Of a DNA stretch of 55,523 nucleotides, positions 1-8,506 are shown in pieces. This DNA comes from Acidobacteriota bacterium (GTDB lineage Bacteria > Acidobacteriota > Vicinamibacteria > Marinacidobacterales > Marinacidobacteraceae). Numbering within the stretch: the stretch's first letter is position 1; each line of letters opens with the position of its first letter. Position numbers and translations under genes: made by a program. Where the stretch lies: positions 1 to 55,523 of the forward strand of contig JAPPGX010000198.1 in the NCBI GenBank assembly GCA_028877265.1, in the 5' to 3' direction. Under the pieces are notes generated by a model that was not told where the DNA came from, made no database searches, and worked only from the letters and a program-made list of their open reading frames with translations.

Positions 1-24
1 GGGGGGGGGGGGGCCCCCCCCCCC
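1..24. other. Homopolymer G13/C11 run at window edge
   Basis: Thirteen consecutive G are followed by eleven consecutive C at the very first bases, forming a perfect snap-back. Nothing else in the window resembles it. Seen at a contig end, this pattern is most simply a sequencing or assembly artefact (dark-cycle poly-G joined to its complement). I see no gene in bases 1-72; the rest of that stretch holds only a palindromic repeat. Confidence 0.6.
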
Positions 25-26
25 GT

Positions 27-59
27 GCCGGTCTGGAGACCGGCGTTCCAAGCCGGTGC
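27..59. repeat. REP-like palindrome with GTTCCAAGC tail
   Basis: The 18-bp near-perfect palindrome GCCGGTCTGGAGACCGGC is followed by GTTCCAAGCCGG. The same core-plus-tail layout recurs at about 29,035 and, in reverse orientation, at 28,898 and 52,254. It lies downstream of the leftmost minus-strand operon, so it could also act as a transcription stop, but it has no U-tract. Confidence 0.6.
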
Positions 60-72
60 GCTATCCGGGTGG

Positions 73-192
73 TCAACGGCACGAGACTCCCTCCGTCCAC
101 CAGGCCGTGAGTATGACGCGCAACAGGCGCCGTTCAGGCGGCTGGCAGGCGGCCAGCCCGAGGGCGACGAGGACCCCGAGGCACCGGCTCAC
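73..192 (-). CDS. Candidate 39-aa lipoprotein
   Basis: This is a short reading frame starting at a GTG that overlaps the TGA of the upstream HTTM-DCC gene by four bases (GTGA), the same junction used elsewhere in the window. The product begins with an Arg, then a hydrophobic stretch ending in the lipobox LAAC, followed by only about 24 residues of mature peptide (starts CQPPERRLL, contains AWW). The type II signal sequence and the coupled start are what is seen. There is no recognisable family. It could be a small inner- or outer-membrane lipopeptide of the symporter operon, or a chance frame in GC-rich DNA. Confidence 0.4.
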   Translation of the reverse strand: MSRCLGVLVALGLAACQPPERRLLRVILTAWWTEGVSCR

Positions 193-1349
193 TCCACGGC
201 GCAGGTCGGCTCGGATCCGATCCGGCTCCGGTTGCGGGCGACGAGGTCGTACGCCGCCTGGCCGACGCGGTCGAAAGCCGGAAAGAAGAACGCGATCACG
301 CCGGCGATCGCGAGGCTCCGCGCCCACGCCGGACCCCAGTGCAGGCTCAGGAGGACCCCGAGCATGACGAAATAGGTGACCGGGTTGTAGAGCAGCATCA
401 GCTTGAAGGCCTGGAAGCCTTCGGCGATGCGCTCCCCGTCAACGACGACGTGCAGGCGCTTCGCGAGGGCGTCCCGGGAGATGCCGAAGCGGTCGCCGGT
501 TCCGCTCTGGAACGTGGTCCACCGGAACGCGCCTTCGAAATCGAGGGCCTCGAACCAGCGCTTCGTCTTCGCGCAGATGCCGCAGTCGCCGTCGTAGATG
601 ACCTCCGTCGTCGTCTTCGGCCAGCGGGCGAACGCGAAGTAGGCGGCGGGCGCGACGTAGAGGAACAGTACGAAGGTGATCCCGGTGAAGAGCGTCATCG
701 CCGCGTGAAAGAGGATCCCGAGCCAGATCGCGACTGGCCAAAAGCGCCGCATCGCGAAGCCCACGAAGATGCTCAGTTCGGTCGCGATCGTCGCCCAGCA
801 CATGAGCTTGGACAGCGCCATCGGCGGCAGCAGCGCCGCGGCGCGCAGGTAGAGGTCGTGCTCGAGGTTGACGGTCCAGTGCTCGAAGAACTGGCCGGAG
901 AGCCAGTCGGGATCGAGGATCTTGTTGAGTCCGGCCCCGAAATAGATCATCGCCACCTGGATCCGCAGGAGCCAGATCGACCGCTCCGACGTGTAGAGGC
1001 CGATCAGGGTGAGGACCGCTCCCATGAAGAAGGTGTTGTTGGCCCAGTAGATCCTCGACGAGGCGATCCCGACGAGGATCGTCATGCCGACCACGAAGGA
1101 AGCCACCCGCACCCCGCGGTTGAAGAGCAGCGCGGCGGAGCCGGCGAGGAACAGGACCTGCAGCGCGGTCCGGAAGCGCTGGGGATCGCCGATCCCGTCG
1201 AACACGGACAGAAAGGGAAGGAACGGATCCGGCAGCGTCGTCACGTGCCCCGTCGCCAGCATCGTGACCACGATGAGCTTCGCCGACAGCAGGAGCGGCA
1301 CGGGGAGCGCCGTGCCCGTGAGCCGCAGCGGGTTCCACGACGGTGTCAT
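189..1349 (-). CDS. HTTM-domain membrane protein fused to a DCC thiol-disulfide domain
   Basis: The 386-aa protein has about seven hydrophobic segments in residues 15-240, resembling the HTTM (vitamin-K gamma-carboxylase-like transmembrane) fold, including the family-like NKILDPDWLSGQ stretch near residue 142. Residues ~250-340 form a DUF393/DCC domain with the signature YDGDCGIC (252-259), a thioredoxin-like CxxC-type redox site. HTTM-DCC fusions are known in bacteria but their substrate is not. It is the third gene of the symporter operon, starting 7 bp after the small membrane protein, and its stop overlaps a tiny candidate lipoprotein gene. A role in cell-envelope redox or membrane modification is inference. 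The ATG at 1349 is the only start before the first membrane segment. Confidence 0.85.
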   Translation of the reverse strand: MTPSWNPLRLTGTALPVPLLLSAKLIVVTMLATGHVTTLPDPFLPFLSVFDGIGDPQRFRTALQVLFLAGSAALLFNRGVRVASFVVGMTILVGIASSRIYWANNTFFMGAVLTLIGLYTSERSIWLLRIQVAMIYFGAGLNKILDPDWLSGQFFEHWTVNLEHDLYLRAAALLPPMALSKLMCWATIATELSIFVGFAMRRFWPVAIWLGILFHAAMTLFTGITFVLFLYVAPAAYFAFARWPKTTTEVIYDGDCGICAKTKRWFEALDFEGAFRWTTFQSGTGDRFGISRDALAKRLHVVVDGERIAEGFQAFKLMLLYNPVTYFVMLGVLLSLHWGPAWARSLAIAGVIAFFFPAFDRVGQAAYDLVARNRSRIGSEPTCAVE

Positions 1350-1356
1350 GGCGTTC

Positions 1357-1698
1357 TCAGCGGGGCGGCCAGGTCCAGGTCTCCTCCGGATGCCCGTTGA
1401 CGGTGTAGGTCACGACGACCTTGGCGCCGTCCTCCCGGCCGTAGGTCTCCTCGTACTGCCGGACCTTGTCGAGCGCGTGCTGGATGGCCTGCCAGTTGCC
1501 CCCCTGCGCCGGCTGCCGGTAGCGCGCCTCGATCTCTTCGGGGTTGAGCTCGCGCCCGTCGATGACCACCGCGATCGAGTAGAGGTTCTGGGAGTCCATC
1601 GGCGCCCAGCAGAAGTAGCGGGACGGGACGAAGCGCGCGTAGCCGATCATGACGACCTGGAAGGCGAGCAGCGCGATCGCGGCGAGCGTGCGGGTCAC
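1357..1698 (-). CDS. Small single-pass membrane protein of unknown function
   Basis: The 113-aa product begins with one hydrophobic helix (residues ~4-24) followed by a soluble C-terminal domain rich in charged and aromatic residues, ending in TWTWPPR. The GTG at 1698 is chosen because it makes a 4-bp GTGA overlap with the symporter stop; an ATG 13 codons upstream would overlap it by 43 bp. Conserved-looking segments include SRYFCWAPMDSQNLYSI and NWQAIQHALDKVRQYEE. Wedged between a symporter and an HTTM-DCC protein, it may be an accessory subunit, but I do not recognise the family. Confidence 0.7.
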   Translation of the reverse strand: MTRTLAAIALLAFQVVMIGYARFVPSRYFCWAPMDSQNLYSIAVVIDGRELNPEEIEARYRQPAQGGNWQAIQHALDKVRQYEETYGREDGAKVVVTYTVNGHPEETWTWPPR

Positions 1699-3218
1699 GA
1701 ACCGAGCGTACCCCGCCGAGGCTTCGGGTTCTCCCATACCGCGCTCACGGTCCAGCCGACGGCGACCTGGACCAGGAGCGACGCCGACGCGACCCACTGG
1801 AAGCTCACCGGGTCGCCCCCGGTCTCGGGATCGAAGCCGAAGATGGGTCCCGAGAACGCGACGAGCGCTGCCGCGACGATGCCCGCGATGGTGCCGGCGG
1901 CCGCTCCGACGGCCCGCACCCGGGGGATGAACAGCGCGAAGAGGAAGAGGCCGAAGATGGGTCCGGTCAGGAGGTTCGACGTCTTGGACGTCACCTCGGT
2001 GATGTTGCCGGGGACGAGGTCCATGAGGAAGCTGCCGAGCACGATGAGTCCCCCGGCCGCCGCGGCGAGCCAGCGGGCCTGCCGGAGGTCCCGCGCGTCG
2101 TCGCGCGGGCGCTTCCGGAAGCGCCCCACGAAGTCGGTCAGCACCACCGCCGAGATCGAGTTCACGCCCGAGTCCACGCTGGACATGGCGGCGGCGAACA
2201 TGGCGGCGACGACGAGTCCCGCGACGCCGGCCGGGAGCCGGTTGGCGATGAAGAACGGGAACACGTGGTCCGCGTCGTTCCGAAGCGACATGCCCGCGCC
2301 GAGTTCCCCGGGGAAGGCCTCGAAGTAGCCGAGGAGGGCCACGCCGACGAGCGCGAGCACGATCGTGACGACGGCGATCGCGAGGAGCTGGGTCCCATAG
2401 GCGCGCCGGGCCGCGCGCAGGTCGGTCGTCGCCATGAAGCGCTGCACCGAGACCTGATCGCCCCCCGCGGTGGCCGCGTACCAGACCATCGTGGAGACCA
2501 CCGTCCCGAACGCCGTCACCCGGATGGCCGGGTCGAAGCTGAACAGGGGCTGCGTGTCCCAGTTGGCTTGCCAGGCCGTCGGAAACCACCCGAAGCCGCC
2601 GAGCTCCACGGTCACGATGCCGAGCACCAGAAGGGCCCCGCCAAAGAGCAGGAGGGACTGGATGCAGTCCGTGACGACCACGGCGCGCAGGCCTCCAAGC
2701 GACGTGTAGATGACGGCCACGGTCGCCGTGAACAGCACGACGAGGGGTACCGCGGACGGGCCGGCGCCGATCATCACCGTCAGCGCCACCGCCGCCGCGT
2801 AGACCACGAGCGACATCCAGGCGAGCCGCAGGACGATGAACATCGAAGCGCCCAGGAGCCGCGCCCCCGTTCCGAGGCGCACCTCAAGGAGCTCGTACGC
2901 GCTTGTCACGCGGTGCTTCATGTAGACCGGAAGGAGCCCGTAGGCGACGACGACATAAACGAGGGGAAGCCCCAGGAGCTGGACGAGCAGCACCGGCCCC
3001 CGTCCCAGCGTTTCCCCCGGCACGGACAGATAGGACACCGTGCTCACGAGCGTCGCGAACAGCGAGACTCCGACGGCCACGGGGTGGAGCCGGCCGCCGC
3101 CGATGAAGTACTCCTTCGTCGAAGACTGGCGCCGGCCGTAGAACCAGCCGAGCCAGAGGGTGAGGCCCGCATAGGCTGCGAGGACGAGCCAGTCGACGGC
3201 GGCCAGGCCCTGATTCAT
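1695..3218 (-). CDS. Sodium:solute symporter (SSS family)
   Basis: The 507-aa polytopic protein has about 13 hydrophobic segments and the SSS-type opening: a TM1 after DWLVLAAYAG, then the GRRQSSTKEYFIGGGRL loop, then the unwound TM segment with SLFATLVSTVSYLSVPG. Such carriers import sugars, amino acids, sialic acid or vitamins with Na+. The substrate cannot be read from sequence. The ATG at 3218 follows GAGGA by six bases, whereas the longer frame to 3266 runs into the divergent promoter region. It heads a minus-strand operon and is divergent from a DHDPS/sialate-lyase-like aldolase, which makes a 2-keto-3-deoxy acid or sialic-acid-like substrate a reasonable guess. Confidence 0.92.
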   Translation of the reverse strand: MNQGLAAVDWLVLAAYAGLTLWLGWFYGRRQSSTKEYFIGGGRLHPVAVGVSLFATLVSTVSYLSVPGETLGRGPVLLVQLLGLPLVYVVVAYGLLPVYMKHRVTSAYELLEVRLGTGARLLGASMFIVLRLAWMSLVVYAAAVALTVMIGAGPSAVPLVVLFTATVAVIYTSLGGLRAVVVTDCIQSLLLFGGALLVLGIVTVELGGFGWFPTAWQANWDTQPLFSFDPAIRVTAFGTVVSTMVWYAATAGGDQVSVQRFMATTDLRAARRAYGTQLLAIAVVTIVLALVGVALLGYFEAFPGELGAGMSLRNDADHVFPFFIANRLPAGVAGLVVAAMFAAAMSSVDSGVNSISAVVLTDFVGRFRKRPRDDARDLRQARWLAAAAGGLIVLGSFLMDLVPGNITEVTSKTSNLLTGPIFGLFLFALFIPRVRAVGAAAGTIAGIVAAALVAFSGPIFGFDPETGGDPVSFQWVASASLLVQVAVGWTVSAVWENPKPRRGTLGS

Positions 3219-3268
3219 GGAAGTCCTCGGGTATAACACAGCCGCCCAACGGAAAGGAGACTCCACCC

Positions 3269-4207
3269 ATGACTCCGGCGGACGCCAAGCGCACCATCTG
3301 TGGACCGTTGATTCCGGTCATCACCAACTACTCGGACGACCTCAGCGTCGACCACGACGCCATCCGCGAGAACGTCAACTACGTCGTGGAACGGGGCGTC
3401 CGGACCGGGAGCGGGGTGCTCCTGGCCGCCGGGGCCGGGGGCGACTTCCCGATGCTGACGCTCGATGAACGGAAGGCGGTGAGCGAGACCATCGTGCGGG
3501 CCGCGGATGGCCGGACGCCCGTGCTCGTCGGTGCCCAGGACACGAACCCCGCCGTGTCCGTCGAGCTCGCGCGCTTCGCCGAGGACATCGGCGCCTGGGG
3601 CATCCAGCTCGCGCCGGGCTACTACTACGAGTCGTCTCCCGAGGACTGCTACCGGCTGTTCGAGACGGTGCACGAAGCCACCAGCACGCTCGGAATCATG
3701 ATCTACAACACGCACTGGGAGGCCTACGACATGTCGCTCGATGACCTCGAACGGCTCGCCGAGCTGCCCCGTTGCGCCGCCCTCAAGTGGTCCACCGCGC
3801 GCGGCACCCTCGACTACCAGCGCGGGGTCGTGCGTTTCCGGGACCGCCTCGCCGTCATCGACAACCATGGGCTCCAGGGCCTGACGCACCTGCTCGGCGG
3901 GCGGGGATACATCACGCACCTGTGCACCGTCTGGCCCGAGCATGACCTCGAGGTCTTCCGGCTCCTGGAAGCCGGCGAGTACGCACGGGCGCAGGAGCTA
4001 CTGAGCACGGTCAACTGGCCGTGGTACGACTTCCGGGTGCGGATGTGGCGCCGCACCGGGGCCGAGAGCCCGGTCGTCAACGCGGCGCTCGAGCTGACGG
4101 GCCGGAAGGGCGGGCCGAGCCGGCTTCCCACCCGCCGCCTCGACGAGTCCGAGCGCGAGGAGCTGAGGAGCGTCCTGACTGCCATCGGGGTTCCCGGCGT
4201 TCGGTAA
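3269..4207 (+). CDS. Dihydrodipicolinate synthase / N-acetylneuraminate lyase family protein
   Basis: This is a 312-aa class I aldolase-type TIM barrel. The Schiff-base lysine is in ALKWS (K173), with the partner tyrosine in IMIYNT (Y146). The segment that reads GTTGE in true DapA is GAGGD here (about residues 55-59), so the Thr of the DapA proton relay is missing. This argues against lysine biosynthesis and for another pyruvate- or keto-acid-dependent lyase or dehydratase. A strong ribosome site (GGAAAGGAG) precedes the ATG. It is a single gene, divergent from the SSS symporter, and ends in a palindrome shared with the convergent dipeptidase gene. Confidence 0.88.
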   Translation: MTPADAKRTICGPLIPVITNYSDDLSVDHDAIRENVNYVVERGVRTGSGVLLAAGAGGDFPMLTLDERKAVSETIVRAADGRTPVLVGAQDTNPAVSVELARFAEDIGAWGIQLAPGYYYESSPEDCYRLFETVHEATSTLGIMIYNTHWEAYDMSLDDLERLAELPRCAALKWSTARGTLDYQRGVVRFRDRLAVIDNHGLQGLTHLLGGRGYITHLCTVWPEHDLEVFRLLEAGEYARAQELLSTVNWPWYDFRVRMWRRTGAESPVVNAALELTGRKGGPSRLPTRRLDESEREELRSVLTAIGVPGVR

Positions 4208-4216
4208 GACCGGAGA

Positions 4217-4235
4217 CGCCGGCCTGCGGCCGGCG
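4217..4235. terminator. Perfect 8-bp hairpin between convergent genes
   Basis: CGCCGGCC-TGC-GGCCGGCG is an 8-bp perfect stem with a three-base loop, placed between the ends of the DHDPS-like gene and the M20 dipeptidase gene, which converge. It could stop transcription from both sides. It lacks a clear U-tract and also resembles the REP-like palindromes found in other convergent gaps, so either reading is possible. Confidence 0.5.
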
Positions 4236-4257
4236 CACCCTGCCTCGGGGCCGACGG

Positions 4258-5694
4258 TCAGGCCTCCCGGGAGGCTATTCGCGCCGGCGTTCCCTGGCGC
4301 GTGGCGTGCCGGGCGACGACCGTGGCGACCGCTTCCGTGAGGCGCTTGGCGTAGGCGATCTCGAGGAACTCGTTCGGGCCGTGGGCGTTCGAATTCGGGC
4401 CGAGGACGCCGGTGATGACGAACTGCGCCTCGGGAAACTGCTCGCCGAGCATGCCCATGAAGGGGATCGAACCGCCCTCGCCCATGTACATGGCGGGTTT
4501 CCCGTAGGCCCCCATGGAGGCGTCGTGGAGGGCGTCGCCGAGCCACGGCGCGAGCGCGGGAGCCGACCAGCCCTGCGCGGGCTCGTGGAAGTGCAGGGTG
4601 ACTTTCGCGCCGTAGGGCGGATCCGGTTCCACGACTTCCCGGATCGCGTCCTGGGCCGCCCGGGGGTCCACGGTGGGCGGTAGGCGGAACGAGAGGTTCA
4701 GCGTTACCTGGGGCAGCAGGACGTTGCCGGCTTTCTCGAGCGATGGCAGCCCTCCCGCTCCGGTCACCGCCAGGTTCGGGCGCCAGGTCCGGTTCAGGAT
4801 GAGTTCACCGGTAGGGACGCCCGGCCGGCCCGTGTCGCCGGCCCAGGGAAAGCGGCTGAACGTGTCCGAACCCAGTGTCTCCGCCGCCGCTTCCGCCTGC
4901 GCAACCCGCTCCGCGGGGATCTCGGCGTGGAGCGCCTCGGGAATGATGCGGTCCGTCGCCGGATCCTCCAGCCGGTCGAGCAGCTTCCGGAGGATCAGGA
5001 AGGGCGGGGGAACGACCCCGCCGGCGTCGCCCGAGTGGACGCCCTCGGTGAGCACCTCGGCCTGCAGGGTGCCGCCCACCATGCCGCGGAGCGAGGTCGT
5101 GGACCAGAGCTGGTCGTAGTTCCCGGCGCCCGAATCGAGGCAGATCACCAGGTCGGGGCTGCCGATGACGTCCGCGAACGACTCCATGTAGGCGGGCAGG
5201 TCCGGCGAGCCGCTCTCCTCGGAGAACTCGACAAGCAGGACCACGCGGGCCCGCTTCCTCCCCTCGCGGCGCACCGCCTCGAGCGCGGCGAGCGCGCAGT
5301 AGAGCGCGTAGCCGTCGTCGGCGCCGCCCCGGCCGTACAGCTTGTCGCCCTCGCGGACCGGGCTCCAGGGGCCGAGGCCGTCCCGCCAGCCGACCATCTC
5401 GGGCTGCTTGTCCAGGTGTCCGTACATCAGGATCGTGCCGTCCGCCTCGCCCGGGCAGTCGAGGAGCAGCAGGGGAGTCCTTCCCGGAATCCGCCCGACG
5501 TGGAGGGTCGCGTCGTCCGGGGCGTGCTTCTCCATGAACGCCTTGCCCATCTGGAGCGCGTCCTCCATGTGGCCGTTCGCTTCCCAGTCCGGGTCGAACA
5601 GCACCGAGACGTTCGGAACGGCGACGTAGTCGGTGAGCGAGGGGAGGATCTCGTCCTCCCAGAAACGATCCAGGAACTCGCGGGTATCGGTCAT
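4258..5694 (-). CDS. M20 family metallodipeptidase
   Basis: This 478-aa cytosolic-type dipeptidase has the full M20 di-zinc site: MYGHLDKQ (His ligand and nearby Asp), GRGGADDGY (bridging Asp), FSEESGSPD (catalytic Glu plus ligand Glu), CLDSGAG, and a C-terminal NAHGPNE (last His ligand). It likely hydrolyses dipeptides or N-acyl amino acids. The ATG at 5694 begins MTDTREFLDRFW, as in CNDP/M20 dipeptidases; the frame remains open for 90 more codons upstream without similarity. It is divergent from the TRAP operon at 5.77 kb with a 75-bp gap, suggesting shared control. No signal peptide is seen. Confidence 0.93.
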   Translation of the reverse strand: MTDTREFLDRFWEDEILPSLTDYVAVPNVSVLFDPDWEANGHMEDALQMGKAFMEKHAPDDATLHVGRIPGRTPLLLLDCPGEADGTILMYGHLDKQPEMVGWRDGLGPWSPVREGDKLYGRGGADDGYALYCALAALEAVRREGRKRARVVLLVEFSEESGSPDLPAYMESFADVIGSPDLVICLDSGAGNYDQLWSTTSLRGMVGGTLQAEVLTEGVHSGDAGGVVPPPFLILRKLLDRLEDPATDRIIPEALHAEIPAERVAQAEAAAETLGSDTFSRFPWAGDTGRPGVPTGELILNRTWRPNLAVTGAGGLPSLEKAGNVLLPQVTLNLSFRLPPTVDPRAAQDAIREVVEPDPPYGAKVTLHFHEPAQGWSAPALAPWLGDALHDASMGAYGKPAMYMGEGGSIPFMGMLGEQFPEAQFVITGVLGPNSNAHGPNEFLEIAYAKRLTEAVATVVARHATRQGTPARIASREA

Positions 5695-5769
5695 GGCCAG
5701 CGATTGTAGGGCGCTCCGAAGGGCGGCTCCTGTAGAGTGGCGAGCGCCCGAAAAACAATGCAGGGCTTC

Positions 5770-6240
5770 ATGAACCGCCTCTGGCGTGCGCTCGAGACCG
5801 GGGCGGCGGTCTCCCTCGGACTGATGGCGGCGCTCGTGATCTACCAGGTGGGGGCCCGCTACCTGTTCGGCAGCCCCCCGAGCTGGACCGAGGAACTCGC
5901 CCGCTTCCTGCAGGTCTGGCTGGTGCTGCTGGCGTCCCCGATCTGCGTACGGCGCGGGATGCACCTCGCGGTGGACTACGTGACGCCCCGCCTCCCCCCA
6001 AGGGCGGCGATCGCCCTGCGGACCGGCGTGTTGCTGATCTCGGCGCTCTTCTGCCTGAGCCTCGCCTTCTACGGCGTCCGGCTCCTGGCGGTCGCGGGCT
6101 TCCAGACCTCGCCGGCGCTCGGAATCTCGATGGTCTGGCCGTATCTCGCGGTGCCGGTCAGCGGGGTCCTCATGGCGGTGGCGGCGGGGGTTCTCATCGT
6201 TGCCGGATTTCGCCGGGGGGCAGAGGACGACGAGCGGTGA
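5770..6240 (+). CDS. TRAP transporter small permease (DctQ-like)
   Basis: The 156-aa protein has four hydrophobic segments, the expected DctQ/DctQ-like architecture, starting MNRLWRALETGAAVSLG. The pattern QVGARYLFGSPPSWTEELARF after TM1 is typical of the family. ATG codons lie at 5758 and 5770; the second has AGGG just upstream and gives the usual N-terminus. Its stop overlaps the GTG of the large permease by four bases, so the two membrane subunits are translationally coupled. It works with the next two genes in Na+-driven uptake of a carboxylate or related solute. Confidence 0.9.
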   Translation: MNRLWRALETGAAVSLGLMAALVIYQVGARYLFGSPPSWTEELARFLQVWLVLLASPICVRRGMHLAVDYVTPRLPPRAAIALRTGVLLISALFCLSLAFYGVRLLAVAGFQTSPALGISMVWPYLAVPVSGVLMAVAAGVLIVAGFRRGAEDDER

Positions 6241-7520
6241 TCCCGGCCCTCCTCATCACCCTCGCCCTCCTGCTCCTGCTCGGGGTGCCGGTCGCCTTCG
6301 CGATCGGGCTGAGCGGCATGGCGGCGCTCGTCGCCGACGGTCAGATCCCCTTCGAGATCATCCCGCAGCGGGCCTTTGCCGCGCTGAACTCCTGGGCCCT
6401 CATGGCGGTGCCGCTCTTCATCTTCGCCGGGGAACTCATGAACGCCTGCGGGATCTCCCGGAGGACGGTCGAGGTGGTGGGACGGCTGCGCGGCGGGCTC
6501 CCCATCGTCTCGGTGGTTTCGTCCATGTTCTTCGCGAGCATCTCGGGCAGTTCCAGCGCCAGCACCGCGGCGGTGGGCTCCATGATGATCCCGGCGATGC
6601 GGGAACGCGGCTATCCCACCGGTTTCGCCACCGCGCTCCAGGCGGCGGGCGGCGCCATCGGGCCGATCATCCCGCCGAGCATCATCATGATCGTCATGGG
6701 CTACGTGACGGAGACCTCCATCGCGGCGCTCTTCGTGGGGGGCATCGTGCCCGGGTTCCTCATGGCGGCCGCGCTGATCGGCATCAACATCCGGCGGTCG
6801 CGCCGCTACGAGGCGGCGTTCGCGGCGTCCGGAAACGCGCCCCCCGCCCCGGACGGCTCCCTCGGCCGGGCGATCCTGGGGGCGGTCCCGGCGCTCGGGA
6901 TGCCGGTGGTGGTGCTTGGCGGCATCCTGGCCGGGATCTTCACCGCCACCGAGGCCGCCGGGGTGGCGGTCGCCTACGGCCTGGCGGTGGGTTTCTTCAT
7001 CTACCGCGAACTCCGTCTCCGGGACCTGCGTCCGCTCCTCGTGAGCGCCGCGCTCCGCTCCTGCGTCGTGCTCTTCGTCGCCACCAGCGCCTTCCTGCTC
7101 GCCTGGATCATCGCGGTGGGCCGGGTGCCCGATCAGGTGGGAGGACAGGTGGAAGCCCTGGCCGGCGGCCAGCTCTCCTTCCTGATCGTCTGCAACATCA
7201 TCCTGATCGTGGTGGGCATGTTCATGGAGAGCATCTCGGCCATCATCGTGATCATGCCCATCCTGTTTCCGCTGGCGCTCCAGCTCGGGATCGATCCGAT
7301 CCACTTCGGGGTGCTGGCTTCGGTGAACCTCTGCATCGGCATGGTGACGCCGCCCTACGGCGCGACCCTGTTCGTCGCCTGCACCATCGCGAAGCGGAGC
7401 ATCAGCGACATCGCGGGGTGGACGGTGCGTCCGGTGCTGGCCATGGTGGCCGTGCTGGTGCTGATGACCGTCTTCCCGGACGCGGTGACGGTCCTGCCGC
7501 GCTGGCTGGGGATGATGTGA
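6237..7520 (+). CDS. TRAP transporter large permease (DctM-like)
   Basis: The 427-aa integral membrane subunit has about 12 segments. Family-typical stretches include MAVPLFIFAGELMNACGISR, SISGSSSASTAAVGS and AAGGAIGPIIPPSIIMIVMG, the conserved Ser/Gly-rich and Pro-rich transport motifs of DctM. It forms the Na+-coupled translocation channel with DctQ. It starts at GTG 6237 in a GTGA overlap with dctQ and ends in another GTGA overlap with the solute-binding lipoprotein, so all three subunits come from one coupled message. Confidence 0.95.
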   Translation: MIPALLITLALLLLLGVPVAFAIGLSGMAALVADGQIPFEIIPQRAFAALNSWALMAVPLFIFAGELMNACGISRRTVEVVGRLRGGLPIVSVVSSMFFASISGSSSASTAAVGSMMIPAMRERGYPTGFATALQAAGGAIGPIIPPSIIMIVMGYVTETSIAALFVGGIVPGFLMAAALIGINIRRSRRYEAAFAASGNAPPAPDGSLGRAILGAVPALGMPVVVLGGILAGIFTATEAAGVAVAYGLAVGFFIYRELRLRDLRPLLVSAALRSCVVLFVATSAFLLAWIIAVGRVPDQVGGQVEALAGGQLSFLIVCNIILIVVGMFMESISAIIVIMPILFPLALQLGIDPIHFGVLASVNLCIGMVTPPYGATLFVACTIAKRSISDIAGWTVRPVLAMVAVLVLMTVFPDAVTVLPRWLGMM

Positions 7521-8506
7521 CGTTGCGCCCGCTCCTCGCCGTCGTCGCCGCTGTTGCTCTCGTCGCCGGGTGCGCGCCGCCGGAAGCGCGCCGGATCACG
7601 ATCAAGGCCAGCACCAGCACCGCCGCGAACGAACCCGCGGTGAAGGGACTCGAGGTCTTCGCGCGCGAGATCGACGCGGCGACCGGCGGCCGCATCGCGG
7701 TTGAGATCTACCCGAACAACGCCCTCGGGAACGAACGGGACGTCATCGAGCTGACGATCATCGGAGCGGTCGAACTGACGACCCCCTCGAACGCGCCGCT
7801 CGCCACCTTCGTGCCCGAGATGCTGGTCTTCGACCTGCCCTATCTGTTCCGCGGCCGCCCCCATATGTACGAGGTCCTCGACGGTCCCATCGGGCGGCGG
7901 TTCGAGGCGCCCCTGGCCGAGCGGGGACTCGTCCTCCTCGGCTACTTCGAAGCGGGGCTCCGCCACGTGATGACCCGGGACCGGCCGGTGGAAAGGACGG
8001 AGGATCTCGCGGGGCTCAAGATCCGGACCATGGAGAACCCCCTCCACCTGCGGGCGTTCGAGGCTTTCGGCGCCAACCCGCTGCCGATGGCCTACGGGGA
8101 GGTCTATACGGCGCTCGAACAGGGAGTGATCGACGGGGCCGAGGCCGCCCGTTCGAACTACCTTTCCAAGCGCTTCTTCGAGGTGGCCCCCAACTGGTCC
8201 GAGATCGGCTGGATGTACCTCGTGCAGCCGCTGGTGATGAGCGAGCGGTTCTTCTCGTCGCTGTCGCCCGAAGATCAGGCGGCGGTCCGCGCCGCGGCCC
8301 GGAGGGCGGTGGACGCCGAGCGGGAGGAGTACCAGCGACAGGACGCCGAGGCGCTCGCCACCCTAGAAGCCGCGGGGGTGCGGTTCACGCATCCGGAAAC
8401 CGGCGTTCTCCTGGAGCTGGCGCGTGAGGTGTGGCGAAACGCGGGGGATGCCGTGGACCTGACGCTCGTCGAGGCCATCACGGGGCACGACATCGAAGCG
8501 CCCTAG
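7517..8506 (+). CDS. TRAP transporter solute-binding lipoprotein (DctP family)
   Basis: The 329-aa extracytoplasmic binding protein starts at GTG 7517, overlapping the dctM stop as GTGA. Residues 1-19 form a lipoprotein signal with lipobox VAGC. The mature part carries DctP landmarks: IYPNNALGNERDVIELT, the carboxylate-binding Arg region LKIRTMENPLH, and GEVYTALEQGVIDGAE. It captures an organic acid (substrate unknown) and hands it to the permease. Its TAG stop lies inside the CTAG that flanks a MITE-like insertion at 8507-8675, so its last residues may have been set by that insertion. Confidence 0.93.
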   Translation: MTLRPLLAVVAAVALVAGCAPPEARRITIKASTSTAANEPAVKGLEVFAREIDAATGGRIAVEIYPNNALGNERDVIELTIIGAVELTTPSNAPLATFVPEMLVFDLPYLFRGRPHMYEVLDGPIGRRFEAPLAERGLVLLGYFEAGLRHVMTRDRPVERTEDLAGLKIRTMENPLHLRAFEAFGANPLPMAYGEVYTALEQGVIDGAEAARSNYLSKRFFEVAPNWSEIGWMYLVQPLVMSERFFSSLSPEDQAAVRAAARRAVDAEREEYQRQDAEALATLEAAGVRFTHPETGVLLELAREVWRNAGDAVDLTLVEAITGHDIEAP

